The position numbers and the translations under genes were made by a program. A stretch of 64,000 nucleotides of DNA from Serinicoccus chungangensis (GTDB taxonomy: Bacteria; Actinomycetota; Actinomycetes; Actinomycetales; Dermatophilaceae), in the NCBI RefSeq assembly GCF_001483745.1, contig NZ_LQBL01000031.1, forward strand, positions 124,001-188,000. The letters are read 5' to 3'. The number at the start of each line of letters is the position of its first letter. Within the stretch, counting starts at the first letter, position 1. A model generated the notes under the pieces. It did no database searches, was not told the DNA's origin, and was given only the letters and a program-made list of their open reading frames with translations. Shown here piece by piece: positions 47,185 through 55,779 of the stretch.

Positions 47185-47205
47185 GTTGAGCGCATTCCGC
47201 TCAAC
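47185..47205. promoter_or_regulatory. HAIR element (HspR operator) for clpB
   Basis: GTTGAGCG-CATTC-CGCTCAAC: perfect 8-bp arms with a 5-bp spacer, close to the CTTGAGT-N7-ACTCAAG HspR consensus. It lies in the divergent region between clpB and the WXG-like gene, so clpB is probably repressed by HspR until heat stress. Confidence 0.8.
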
Positions 47206-47317
47206 CCTGGGTGGCCCGGTCGGGTGACGGGGTGCGGCCGGGCGGTCGTGGTTCTATACTCCCCTCAGGTCCAGCCGTGGCAGGGCGGCTGTCGATCACC
47301 AGGAGGGGGTCCACGCG

Positions 47318-47662
47318 ATGTGCGACGACGGCACCGGCACCCACGAGATGGTGCCGAACCCGCGCAAGGAGCGGCTCAGGACGACGCTCACCCACCTCGC
47401 CCCCGATCTCGAGGCCCTGCGGACGGCCTTCGACCCGGCCGAGCGGGCCATGTCGGCGGGGGCGTGGACGGGCCGGCCCGCGGATCGGTTCGGCGACGGG
47501 CTGTCCGCCCGCGCCCGCCGGCTGGGCCGGGCCGCCGAGCAGGCGCGGGAGCAGCTCCTGGAGGAGCTGGCGGCCGAGCCGGAGGAGGTGCGGCGCTGCG
47601 AGACCCTCGGCGGGGCCCCGTTCTTCCCGCTGAGCACGCCGCCGCTCGGGAGCGGTGGCTGA
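47318..47662 (+). CDS. WXG-like small helical protein
   Basis: 114 aa. A helical hairpin with LEALRTAFDPAERAMSAGAW, then TGRPADRFGDGLSARARRLG: the AWTG turn resembles the WXG motif of ESX/T7SS partner proteins. No signal peptide. It ends 2 nt before the larger gene, suggesting a secretion partner or chaperone for it. No ESX core gene is nearby. Assignment is by pattern and context. Confidence 0.55.
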   Translation: MCDDGTGTHEMVPNPRKERLRTTLTHLAPDLEALRTAFDPAERAMSAGAWTGRPADRFGDGLSARARRLGRAAEQAREQLLEELAAEPEEVRRCETLGGAPFFPLSTPPLGSGG

Positions 47663-47664
47663 GC

Positions 47665-49104
47665 GTGGCGACGGTATCGGTGGACATCGAGGCCATGCGG
47701 GACCTGGTGCGCACCCTGAAGGGGGTGGAGGACGAGGTCGCAAGGGCGGAGTCCCGGGTCGTGCAGGCGCTCACCCGGTTCGGGCTGTCGTCCCGCGACC
47801 TGTCGGGCGTCGCCGAGATCGGCGACTGGGCGACCCGCAAGCACCTGGTGCTGCGCAACCAGCTCTTCTACGCGGAGTGGCTGGCGGCGAGCGCGCCGGG
47901 CATCCAGCGCACCGTGTCCTACGACCACCAGGCCGTGCCCGACCTGTCCTACGAGGAGGCCAAGCAGTTCGCCGACCGGGCCCGTGACCTCATGGACACC
48001 TACACCATGCCGCCGCCGCAGGAGCTCATCGACCTCCTGGAGCGCTACGGCGGGGACGCGACCTTCGCCCTGCTCGTCCTCGACGGCTACCGCGAGGGCG
48101 ACGGCTACGCGAGCACCGACATGGGGCCGAGCATCGACCTCGACTACCTCGCGGCGCTGGACGACTCGCCCGCCTCGGAGCGCTTCCTCCAGCTGTATGC
48201 CGGTTCGCTCGGCGTCCTCAGCCACGAGTTCGACTTCCCCGGTGCCGAGGACGTGACCGACGCTCGCGCCTTCGCGCTGCTCGCCAGCCGCGGCGACTGG
48301 TCGGCCGACTGGCTGGTCGGCCTGGGCGAGGACGTCATCCGCATCGAGCGGGAGGACCCCGAGGCGTGGGCGGCCGAGATGGCCGAGACGTCGCGCTTCC
48401 GCTACGACCGCCTGCCCGTCTTCCGCGACCCGCAGGGCGCGGACGTCATCGACCCCATGCCCTGGGTCCTGGAGGCGATGAGCCGCAACCCGGAGGCCCT
48501 GCGGGCGTTCCTCCTGGGGGGCGAGGACGTCCCGATCCGGGTCGAGGACGGGGAGGACGACTGGGACGTCGACATCCCGGCGAACCTGCGCCACCTCGCC
48601 CTGGAGCGGGGGTGGATGCAGGACCGCGGGGCCAGCCTGGGTGCGGCCCTCGTCGAGCTCTCGGCCCTGGACCCGGGCAGCATCGACCAGCACCTGGAGA
48701 ACCTGGACCGGCTCAAGCCGATGGACGGCTTCAACCCGTTGTCCTTCTTCACCCACCTCGGGCTGGACATCATCGGGCTCGTCCCGGGGGTCGGCGAGTG
48801 GGCCGACGGGCTCAACGTCGCGCTCTACGTCGGGGAGGGGAAGTACGTCAACGCCGGCTTCTCCTCCGCCGCCGCCATCCCCGGTGCAGGCACCGGGTCG
48901 ACGATCGCCAAGTGGATCCGGCACGTCAACCAGGCCGGGTATGCCGGGGGCGTCACCCTCACCGCGAAGGACATCAAGGACCTCATCCGGTTCCGGAACC
49001 ACGCCGACCAGGGGGACGTGTCGGGTCCCGGGCTGGACGCCCTGGACGACGCCGACGTGCCGCGGCAGCGGGTCGGCGGGTGGCAGGGCGCACCGGCCCG
49101 CTGA
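47665..49104 (+). CDS. Polymorphic-toxin-like T7SS substrate without a recognisable toxin domain
   Basis: 479 aa from GTG 47665. The N-terminal helical part (VSVDIEAMRDLVRTLKGVED) fits an LXG/WXG-type secretion domain. The middle is large, acidic and unknown. Residues about 365-415 (LDIIGLVPGVGEWADGLNVA, LYVGEGKYVNAGFSSAAAIP) resemble the pre-toxin TG motif that precedes C-terminal nuclease or other toxins. Only about 60 residues follow, with no recognisable catalytic motif and no immunity gene after it (the next gene is on the other strand). It may be a toxin remnant or an untypical effector. Confidence 0.6.
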   Translation: MATVSVDIEAMRDLVRTLKGVEDEVARAESRVVQALTRFGLSSRDLSGVAEIGDWATRKHLVLRNQLFYAEWLAASAPGIQRTVSYDHQAVPDLSYEEAKQFADRARDLMDTYTMPPPQELIDLLERYGGDATFALLVLDGYREGDGYASTDMGPSIDLDYLAALDDSPASERFLQLYAGSLGVLSHEFDFPGAEDVTDARAFALLASRGDWSADWLVGLGEDVIRIEREDPEAWAAEMAETSRFRYDRLPVFRDPQGADVIDPMPWVLEAMSRNPEALRAFLLGGEDVPIRVEDGEDDWDVDIPANLRHLALERGWMQDRGASLGAALVELSALDPGSIDQHLENLDRLKPMDGFNPLSFFTHLGLDIIGLVPGVGEWADGLNVALYVGEGKYVNAGFSSAAAIPGAGTGSTIAKWIRHVNQAGYAGGVTLTAKDIKDLIRFRNHADQGDVSGPGLDALDDADVPRQRVGGWQGAPAR

Positions 49105-49117
49105 GGGGCCTGGGCTC

Positions 49118-49894
49118 TCACCGCCGCAGCAGCGCCAGCGAGAGGACCATGACGACGGCCCCGAGGAAGAGACCGACCAGGACCTCGCGGTGGCCCACGG
49201 CATACCGGCGGGCGCCCGGGACGAGCTCGAGCAGGCTGACCGCGATCATCATCCCCGCGACCAGGGCGAGGGACAGGTCGAGCCAGGCGGGTGGCAGCAG
49301 GGCCCGCAGCGCCAGGTAGCCGAGCAGCCCACCGGCAGGCTCGGCGAGCCCGCTGAGCGTCGCCCACAGCATCGCCTGCCTCCGGTTGCGGGTCGCCACG
49401 TAGATGGGCGCGGCCACCGCCAGGCCCTCCGGCACGTTGTGGATGGCGATCGCGAACGCCAGGACCACCCCGCCGGCCGGGTCCTCGACGGTCGACAGGA
49501 AGGTCGCCAGGCCCTCCGGCAGGTTGTGCAGCGTGACCACCAGGGCGATGAGGACGCCGCTGCGCAGCAGGGTCGGGTCCAGGCCCCGGACGTCGGGCAC
49601 ACCCGGCGCCGGGCGGTGCGGGAGGAGCCGGCGGAGGGCGTAGACGACCCCGGCACCGAGGGCCATCGCGCCCAGCACCGCGGCGACCGCGGGACCTCGA
49701 CCGAGCGCCCCGGTCATGCTGTCGAGGGCGGCGGGGGCGATCTCGACGAGCGAGATCGTCAGCATCAGGCCAGCGGCGAAGGCCAGGGCCACCGCCATCG
49801 CCCCCGGCCGGACCATCCTCGACCGGGTGCCGATCACCCCGCCGACGCTGGTGGCCAGCCCCGCGAGCAGGGTGACGCCGAGAGCCAGCAGCAC
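49118..49894 (-). CDS. ZIP family divalent-metal transporter
   Basis: 258 aa. The start is GTG 49894 because AAGGAGG lies 6 nt before it. Two HNxPEG motifs (VTLHNLPEGLATF and AIAIHNVPEGLAVA) are the metal site of ZupT/GufA-type ZIP proteins. Eight hydrophobic segments. Likely imports Zn2+ or a similar ion. A GGCATACC octamer fills the ribosome-binding spacer. Confidence 0.88.
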   Translation of the reverse strand: MLLALGVTLLAGLATSVGGVIGTRSRMVRPGAMAVALAFAAGLMLTISLVEIAPAALDSMTGALGRGPAVAAVLGAMALGAGVVYALRRLLPHRPAPGVPDVRGLDPTLLRSGVLIALVVTLHNLPEGLATFLSTVEDPAGGVVLAFAIAIHNVPEGLAVAAPIYVATRNRRQAMLWATLSGLAEPAGGLLGYLALRALLPPAWLDLSLALVAGMMIAVSLLELVPGARRYAVGHREVLVGLFLGAVVMVLSLALLRR

Positions 49895-50009
49895 GGCATA
49901 CCTCCTTGCGGGTCGTGCGTCGGACCGGGACGGCCTCACGGCCGACATCGTGGTCGGCCGACTGACGGTACCTCCCGGACGGTCGCGGACCGCGGGAGGA
50001 CGGGGCACC

Positions 50010-50537
50010 ATGGGGACCATGCGCATCACTGCCGAGCACGGGGACCTCACGACGACGAGCGTGGACGCCGTGGTCAACGCCGCCAACTCGACGCTGCTGG
50101 GCGGGGGTGGTGTCGACGGGGCCCTGCACTCGGCCGCCGGCCCGGAGCTCCTCGAGGAGTGCCGACGGGTCCGGGCCGCGCGCTGGCACGACGGGATGCC
50201 GGTCGGGGAGGCGGTGGCGACGGGGGCCGGACGGCTGCCGGCGCGATGGGTCGTTCACACCGTCGGGCCCGACCGGCACCGCGGCCAGACCGACCCTGCC
50301 CTGCTCGCGTCCTGCTTCCGGCGCAGCCTGGAGGTGGCGCACGAGGTGGGAGCGCGGTCGGTCGCCTTCCCGGCCATCAGCCCCGGCATCTACGGCTGGG
50401 CCCCGGCCGAGGTGGCCCGGGTGGCGGTGCGGACCGTGCGGGACACCGCACCGGAGGTGCCGTCCGTGACCGAGGTCCGGTTCGTCCTCTTCGGCCCCGA
50501 GGTGCTGGGGCACTTCGAGCGGGCGCTGGATGACTGA
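50010..50537 (+). CDS. Macrodomain (ADP-ribose-processing) protein
   Basis: 175 aa from ATG 50010 (GGGAGGA before it); ATG 50019 is the alternative. Signature VDAVVNAANSTLLGGGGVDGA, then RWVVHTVGPD and SVAFPAISPGIYGW, which matches the O-acetyl-ADP-ribose deacetylase/MacroD-type group. It probably removes ADP-ribose or deacetylates O-acetyl-ADP-ribose. Confidence 0.9.
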   Translation: MGTMRITAEHGDLTTTSVDAVVNAANSTLLGGGGVDGALHSAAGPELLEECRRVRAARWHDGMPVGEAVATGAGRLPARWVVHTVGPDRHRGQTDPALLASCFRRSLEVAHEVGARSVAFPAISPGIYGWAPAEVARVAVRTVRDTAPEVPSVTEVRFVLFGPEVLGHFERALDD

Positions 50538-50591
50538 CGGGGGCCCTGACGAGCGGGACGCGACCGCTCCGGTCGCGACCTGTCGGCACCG

Positions 50592-52121
50592 TCAGGGCCA
50601 GCCGTGCTCCAGAGCCCGAGCGAGCGCCATCTCGCCGTCGCGGGCGGCCTGTGCCCTCCTGACCGCCTGCGCGGCGAGCACCCCGTAGGTGTAGCCCGGC
50701 TCCCCCGCCTCCTGCGCCGCCGCAGCGACCTCCCGCAGCCACTCGGCCGCCAGGGCGGCGTCCTGGACGGCGCCCAGCGTCTCGGTGACCTGCTCCCACA
50801 CCTCGGCGGCGTCGGCCGCCTCCGCGCCCAGCGCGGGGGCGAGCGCCTCGCACGCGTAGCGCACCGCCTTGGCCTTCTTGCGGGCCTCGTGCAGCAGGGG
50901 CAGCTGCTGGGGCCCTTCGGCCCGCTCCGCGGCCCGGGCCTGCGTCCGTGCCCGGTCGACCGCGTCGGCCACGAGACCGGGAAGGACCTCCTCTGCAGGC
51001 TGGTGGGCGCGTCCTCGCCAGGGTGGCACGGCCAGCAGGTCCATGAGCTGGTCCAGCAGCTCGCGGTACCGGTCGGAGTCCAGCACCTGGACCAGGGCCC
51101 GGTGCGCCGCCGCGTGGCGCTGCTCCAGCTCCGTGCTCACCCGCTCGCGCACGGGGCCGACCACCTCGTGTTGCGGCAGGTCGTCGACCGCGACGAGGAG
51201 GTGGTCGCGCATCACCTCGGCGTCGCGCGGCTCGCCCAGAGCGGTCGCGAACCACCGGATCTCCTGGCGCAGGGGGTCGGCGACGTCACGGTCGAGGAGT
51301 CGTCGGAACGTGCGGAGGGCGCTGCGCAGCCGCCTGGTGGCGACCCGCGCCTTGTGGACGGCGTCCGGCGCGTCCGTGCGCACGTCGTCCTCACGGCCCA
51401 CGACGACCGCGACCTGGGCCGCGAGGTAGGCCAGCACGACGTCGGCAGCCGGGCCGTCCGCGGCCGGTCCCTCACCTCGTCGGGCCCGCTCGGGCCGGGG
51501 GCCGAGGGCACGGGACAGCTTGGAGGGGTCCTCGGCGAGAGGGAGGCCCTGGCGCTCGACGGTGTCGGCCACCTGCCGGAGGAGCGCGTCGTCGCCGTCG
51601 ACGAGCTCGACCTCCAGCTCACGCCAGGTCTCCCCCGCCGGCAGGGCGGTCACCCGGTCGTCGCACAGCCGGGCGAGCACCACCTCCGGGCGGGCCGGAT
51701 CGAGCAGGTCGAGCTCGAGACGGTGCGTGACCAGCACGGCCGCGGGGAGCAGGGCGCCGTCCGGACCGTCCGGCAGGGCGTGCCCGAGGGTGGCCAGGAC
51801 CTCCTCACGGAGCGTCTCCGGCACCCGCAGCCGACCCGGGCCGTCAGCGAGCGGGGCGTGCACCTCCAGCCGGGTGCCGTCGGGGAGCGGTGACTTGAGG
51901 TGCCAACCGGCGTCCGGACCTCCCTCGCGTCGGCGCAGCGTGATGCGGTGACGCACGAGGTGCAGGGCCTGGGTGTCGAGGTAGACGGCACGCAGATGCT
52001 GCTCGTGCACCGGTCCCACCTCGACGAGCTCGCCCAGCGCGGGCAGCGGGTCGTCCGCGCCGATGGCGAACTTCAGCTCGGCCTCGACCTGCTGCATACC
52101 CGCCTCGCTCTCCGTGGCCAC
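50592..52121 (-). CDS. CYTH and CHAD domain protein
   Basis: 509 aa (start GTG 52121; ATG 52097 is possible). N-terminal CYTH tunnel fold (VEAELKFAIGADDPLPALGE, ITLRRREGGPDAGWHLK, ELEVELVDGDDALL) and C-terminal helical CHAD domain with the conserved histidines (VHKARVATRRLRSALRTFRR, LLHEARKKAKAVRYACEALA). CHAD proteins bind polyphosphate and CYTH enzymes act on triphosphates, so a role in polyphosphate metabolism is likely. Confidence 0.92.
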   Translation of the reverse strand: MATESEAGMQQVEAELKFAIGADDPLPALGELVEVGPVHEQHLRAVYLDTQALHLVRHRITLRRREGGPDAGWHLKSPLPDGTRLEVHAPLADGPGRLRVPETLREEVLATLGHALPDGPDGALLPAAVLVTHRLELDLLDPARPEVVLARLCDDRVTALPAGETWRELEVELVDGDDALLRQVADTVERQGLPLAEDPSKLSRALGPRPERARRGEGPAADGPAADVVLAYLAAQVAVVVGREDDVRTDAPDAVHKARVATRRLRSALRTFRRLLDRDVADPLRQEIRWFATALGEPRDAEVMRDHLLVAVDDLPQHEVVGPVRERVSTELEQRHAAAHRALVQVLDSDRYRELLDQLMDLLAVPPWRGRAHQPAEEVLPGLVADAVDRARTQARAAERAEGPQQLPLLHEARKKAKAVRYACEALAPALGAEAADAAEVWEQVTETLGAVQDAALAAEWLREVAAAAQEAGEPGYTYGVLAAQAVRRAQAARDGEMALARALEHGWP

Positions 52122-52186
52122 GTGCCTCCCGACCTGGTCCTGACGATCCAGGTCGGTGCACCCACGACCCTAGGCGGGCCCGGCGG

Positions 52187-52495
52187 TCAACGCGTGGCGG
52201 GCCGGGGGTCGCCCGGCTCGTCGTACCACCCGTCGTGCTCGCGAGCCAGCTCGGTGAAGCGTTCGCGCAGTCCCTCGTAGGCCCCGCCCCCTGCCGCGTC
52301 CGGCAACCGGGTGTCACGGACGTGCACGACCCAGGCGGACTCTCCCGACCCCTGTCGGCTCTCGCCCTCGGGCACGACCTGCACCTGCCGGAAGCCCTCC
52401 TCGTCCAGGTCCTCGGCGACGGCCTCGGCCTCGGCGCGGTCCGGCATGGCGACGAGGTGCTCGCTGCCGGGACGAGGGGGCTGTGCGGTGGTCAC
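52187..52495 (-). CDS. RraB-like small protein
   Basis: 102 aa from GTG 52495; TACGCT ends 6 nt before it, implying a leaderless mRNA. LVAMPDRAEAEAVAEDLDEE, WVVHVRDTRLPD and LREREFTELAREHDGWYDEP-like segments resemble the RraB family of RNase E inhibitors. In actinobacteria an RNase E link is not established. Confidence 0.72.
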   Translation of the reverse strand: MTTAQPPRPGSEHLVAMPDRAEAEAVAEDLDEEGFRQVQVVPEGESRQGSGESAWVVHVRDTRLPDAAGGGAYEGLRERFTELAREHDGWYDEPGDPRPATR

Positions 52496-52587
52496 GCCTG
52501 CAGCGTATGAAGTGATCGCCTGCCCCGCCGGCAAGCTCGCCAGGGTGTCGACGACTCCCGGCACCACCAGGTCCGCAGACGTCACAC

Positions 52588-52755
52588 TGATCCACCACCC
52601 GGATCAGCCCGCCGGTGATCCACCACCCGGGTCAGCGCGCCCCTGATCCGCCACCCGGGTCAACGCGCCATTGATCCACCACGCGAGTCAACGCGCCAGT
52701 GACTCACGACCAGAATCAGCGCGCCACTGATCCGGCATGAGACTCAGTGTGACGT
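52588..52755. repeat. 28-bp tandem repeat array (6 units)
   Basis: Units begin at 52588, 52616, 52644, 52672, 52700 and 52728, each TGATCC(A/G)CCA-type, with strict 28-bp spacing and growing divergence from left to right. Each of the first units holds an inverted repeat TGATCC-N6/7-GGATCA (or its G/R variant). It occupies most of the 332-bp gap between the RraB-like and GNAT genes; no gene is visible in that gap. Confidence 0.9.
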
Positions 52756-52814
52756 CTCGGCGACCTGGTGGTCTGGGGTGCCCACGATCTGCGCCGCCCG
52801 GCGGCGCGCGCCAG

Positions 52815-52820
52815 TAGCAT
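52815..52820 (+). promoter_or_regulatory. -10 box (TAGCAT)
   Basis: TAGCAT 7 nt before the GTG at 52828, the start used for the GNAT gene. Upstream in-frame starts are not supported by such an element. Confidence 0.5.
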
Positions 52821-52827
52821 CGGCCCG

Positions 52828-53451
52828 GTGCCCGCGCTGCTGACCGACACCCCGACGCTGACCGGCGACCTGGTCCAGCTCCGACCCGTCACCGCGCGGG
52901 ACGTCGGGCGGTTGCACGCGTTGATGCGCGACCCGGAGGTGGGGCGGCTCACCGGGTCGGTGCACGACGACGCGGAGGCCGGGCGCGACCCGTGGACGGT
53001 CGTTCAGCTGCAGGAGGTCTACGCGCGCTGGGCCCGTGACACCGACCGGCTGGTCTGGACGGTCGTCGAGCGCAGCACCGGCCAGGTCGCCGGCGAGGCG
53101 GTGCTGCTGGACCACGACCCCGGCAACGCCTCCATCGGCTTCCGCATCTGGCTGGGGGGCTCGCGCGACCGCGGACTCGGCACCGAGGCGACACGTCTCG
53201 CGGTCGGGCACGCCTTCGAGGTCCTGGGGCTGCACCGGGTCGAGCTCGAGGTCTACGCGTTCAACCCCCGGGCGCGGCGGGTCTACGAGAAGGTCGGCTT
53301 CGTGCTCGAGGGGACCAAGCGGGAGGCGCTGCGGTATGCCGACGGCTGGGTCGACTGCCACGTCATGGGGATCCTGGCGCGGGAGTGGTCACGGCCTCTC
53401 GACCCAGGGTCTCCGGCGCCCGGAACCACACCGCCGCCCCCAGCACGCTGA
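52828..53451 (+). CDS. GNAT N-acetyltransferase, RimJ/RimL type
   Basis: 207 aa. LTGDLVQLRPVTARDVGRLH, the acetyl-CoA loop RDRGLGTEATRLAVGHAF, then VELEVYAFNPRARRVYEKVG and FVLEGTKREALRYADGW are typical of RimJ/RimL-like N-acetyltransferases. Substrate unknown. The last 89 bp overlap the convergent MFS gene. Confidence 0.86.
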   Translation: MPALLTDTPTLTGDLVQLRPVTARDVGRLHALMRDPEVGRLTGSVHDDAEAGRDPWTVVQLQEVYARWARDTDRLVWTVVERSTGQVAGEAVLLDHDPGNASIGFRIWLGGSRDRGLGTEATRLAVGHAFEVLGLHRVELEVYAFNPRARRVYEKVGFVLEGTKREALRYADGWVDCHVMGILAREWSRPLDPGSPAPGTTPPPPAR

Positions 53452-54604
53452 CGACCCCGGTGGCGGCCAGGGCCGCACCGAAGCCGACGAGGTCGACCAC
53501 GGCCCCGATGAGCACCGGCCCGACGATGACCCCGACGTCGGTCGCCATCTGGTAGGTGGACAGCACCGTGCCGCCCTTGCGCTCCTGGCCCACGATGTCG
53601 GCGACCGCCGCCTGCTGCGCCGGGTTGACGAAGCCTGCCCCCACCCCGGAGACGAAGCTCAGCCCCAGCAGCACCGCGAGCGAGGCCACGACGGCGAGGC
53701 CGGGCAGCAGGCTGAGCCCGAGCACCCCCAGCGACACCCCGGAGGTGACCATCCCCGCGATGACCAGCGGGCGCCGGCCCACCCGGTCGGCCAGGCGGCC
53801 GGTGACCTGCAGCGTGATCGCGGTGCCCAGGGCTGCGGCGGTCAGCGTCGCGCCGGCCACCCACGGCTGGTCCAGCACGGCCGCCGCGAGCAGCGGGATC
53901 ACCGCCATCCGCACCCCGAGGTTGGCCCACCCGTTGGCCACGCCGCACGCCAGCGCCGCCCGGTACGCCCGGTCGCCCAGCGCCTCCCGCACCGTCAGGA
54001 CCGGGCGGTCCTCCTCCCCCGCCGGCGGCCGCAGCCGCGCCCCACCCAGCCCCAGGCCCACGACCAGGGCCGCGAGGACGAGCGCGACGGCATACACGAC
54101 GAAGGGCAGGCGCATCCCCCACCCGGCGATGAGGCCACCGATGACCGGCCCCAGCATCGACCCGATGATGAACGAGCTGCCCCACAGCGAGCTCACCCGT
54201 CCCCGGATCGTCGGCGGCGCCAGCCGCACCACGAGGGCGATCGCCGAGATGGTGAACATCGTCGAGCCGACGCCGCCGAGGCCGCGGAAGACGAGGAGCT
54301 GCCAGTAGGTCTGCGCGTACGCCGTGGCGAAGGAGGAGACGGCCACGATGAGCAGCCCGGTGAGGTAGACCGGACGCTCGCCCAGGCGCTGCACCAGCCG
54401 ACCTCCGACCGGAGCGAAGACCAGCCGGCAGAACGCGAAGGCCGAGACCACGACCGTCGCCGCCGTCGCGCCGACGTCGAAGGAGCGCGCGAACCCCGGC
54501 AGCACGGGCGACACGAGGCCGAACCCGACGGCGATGACGAAGGACGCGCCGACGAGGATCCAGATCTCGGAGGGTATGCGGACCCGCTCGCCGACCGCGC
54601 TCAC
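53363..54604 (-). CDS. MFS transporter (DHA1-like)
   Basis: 413 aa, 12 hydrophobic segments. Motif A-like VGGRLVQRLGERPVYLTG and GLADRVGRRPLVIAG in the second half. Start GTG 54604 overlaps the stop of the AAA ATPase gene, so the two are translationally coupled. An exporter; substrate unknown. Confidence 0.85.
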   Translation of the reverse strand: MSAVGERVRIPSEIWILVGASFVIAVGFGLVSPVLPGFARSFDVGATAATVVVSAFAFCRLVFAPVGGRLVQRLGERPVYLTGLLIVAVSSFATAYAQTYWQLLVFRGLGGVGSTMFTISAIALVVRLAPPTIRGRVSSLWGSSFIIGSMLGPVIGGLIAGWGMRLPFVVYAVALVLAALVVGLGLGGARLRPPAGEEDRPVLTVREALGDRAYRAALACGVANGWANLGVRMAVIPLLAAAVLDQPWVAGATLTAAALGTAITLQVTGRLADRVGRRPLVIAGMVTSGVSLGVLGLSLLPGLAVVASLAVLLGLSFVSGVGAGFVNPAQQAAVADIVGQERKGGTVLSTYQMATDVGVIVGPVLIGAVVDLVGFGAALAATGVVSVLGAAVWFRAPETLGREAVTTPAPGSP

Positions 54605-55716
54605 CCGCGCCTCAGGTGCTCGCGCAGGTAGGGCAGGGCCATGTCGACGAGTCCGTGGCCGGCCGGCACGATGAGCTCCCGGTCGATGAGCCGGCCGCGG
54701 ACGACGTTGCCGTGCTGCTTGCTCACCCCGAGCCGGGCCGCCACCTCGCCCGTCGACGACGGCCCGTCGTCCTGCGCCATCGCCCGGAGGTAGTCGAGCT
54801 GGCCCTGCGGCACCTGCCGCAGGGCCGGGGTGTGCACCAGCCGGCTCATCCGGTCGACCACGACCGGCAGCGTGGCCTCCACGTCCGCGAGGGTGATGAC
54901 CTCGTCGTCCCCCGCGGCGCGCCAGGCCTGGTAGCCCACGAGCTGCAGCAGGTAGGGGTAGCCGTGCACGACGTCGGCCAGCCGCTCCCCGGCCTCGGCG
55001 CTGATGACCCGCCCGGCCTCGCGCACCGTCCGGACCGCGGCGTCGAGGACCTCCTCGCGCCGCAGCGGGGCGAGGTCGACGCGTTCGGCGCGGCGCAGGA
55101 AGGTCGAGCCCTGCTGCCCCAGGAGGGCCGCGATCCCCGTGGGCAGACCGGCCCCGACGAAGGCGATCTCGCTCTCGTCGCGCAGCAGGTGCTGGTAGGC
55201 GGACGCCAGCCGGGCGACGTCCTCGATGGGGGCGGCCTGGACCTCGTCCAGGGTCAGCAGCACCCCGGTCCCGTGGGACCGGGCGATCTCGGCGAGCCGC
55301 TGCAGCATCGTCGCGACGCTGGGGGTCGTGGGGTAGGCCTCCGAGGTGTCGGTGGAGACCGACCCGACCGCGCTGATGCTGCCCCCGGTGATGCGGCGCC
55401 GCTGCGAGGTGGGGTCGTGCTCGGTGAGCCGGGCGGGCAGCACGGTCCGCTCCAGCTCGCTCATCAGCCCCGGGCCCTCCGGCAGCCGCAGCACGTGCCA
55501 GCCCCGGACCCGCGCCCGCTCCTCCAGCTCGTTGAGCAGGACGGTCTTGCCCATGCCGCGCGCCCCGCTCAGCAGGATCGAGCGCATGGGCGACCCGGGT
55601 CCCTCGTCGAGGGCGATGTCGAACTCGTCGAGCAGGTCGGCCCGGCCCGCCACCACCCGAGGGCTGGTGCCGAAGCTCGGACGGAAGGGGTTGCCCCCGC
55701 GCACCCTCACCGTCAC
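54601..55716 (-). CDS. AAA (Orc1/archaeal-ATPase-like) protein with C-terminal winged helix
   Basis: 371 aa. Walker A LSGARGMGKTVLLNELEERA, Walker B VLLTLDEVQAAP, sensor 1 FVGAGLPTG. The C-terminal ~80 residues (EVAARLGVSKQHGNVVRGRL) look like a winged helix-turn-helix. This is the STAND/archaeal-type ATPase layout, often a signalling or regulatory switch. Paired with an MFS transporter. Two 15-bp direct repeats lie about 20 bp upstream. Confidence 0.75.
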   Translation of the reverse strand: MTVRVRGGNPFRPSFGTSPRVVAGRADLLDEFDIALDEGPGSPMRSILLSGARGMGKTVLLNELEERARVRGWHVLRLPEGPGLMSELERTVLPARLTEHDPTSQRRRITGGSISAVGSVSTDTSEAYPTTPSVATMLQRLAEIARSHGTGVLLTLDEVQAAPIEDVARLASAYQHLLRDESEIAFVGAGLPTGIAALLGQQGSTFLRRAERVDLAPLRREEVLDAAVRTVREAGRVISAEAGERLADVVHGYPYLLQLVGYQAWRAAGDDEVITLADVEATLPVVVDRMSRLVHTPALRQVPQGQLDYLRAMAQDDGPSSTGEVAARLGVSKQHGNVVRGRLIDRELIVPAGHGLVDMALPYLREHLRRG

Positions 55717-55737
55717 GCCTCCAACCCTCGTGGTGTT

Positions 55738-55779
55738 TTACCTGTTATACCACGGCCTCGTCGTTTGACCTGTTGTACC
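55738..55779. promoter_or_regulatory. Two 15-bp direct repeats before the AAA gene
   Basis: TTTACCTGTTATACC at 55738 and TTGACCTGTTGTACC at 55765 match at 13 of 15 positions, 27 bp apart. The second lies within the last codons of the dehydratase gene and the first covers its stop codon. This is far more AT-rich than its surroundings and may be an operator for the ATPase-MFS unit. Confidence 0.55.

Noticed and set aside
49895-49902. ATG within the AAGGAGGTATGCC stretch as the ZIP gene start
   Set aside because: This ATG is out of frame with the transporter; the GTG 6 nt after the AAGGAGG site is in frame.
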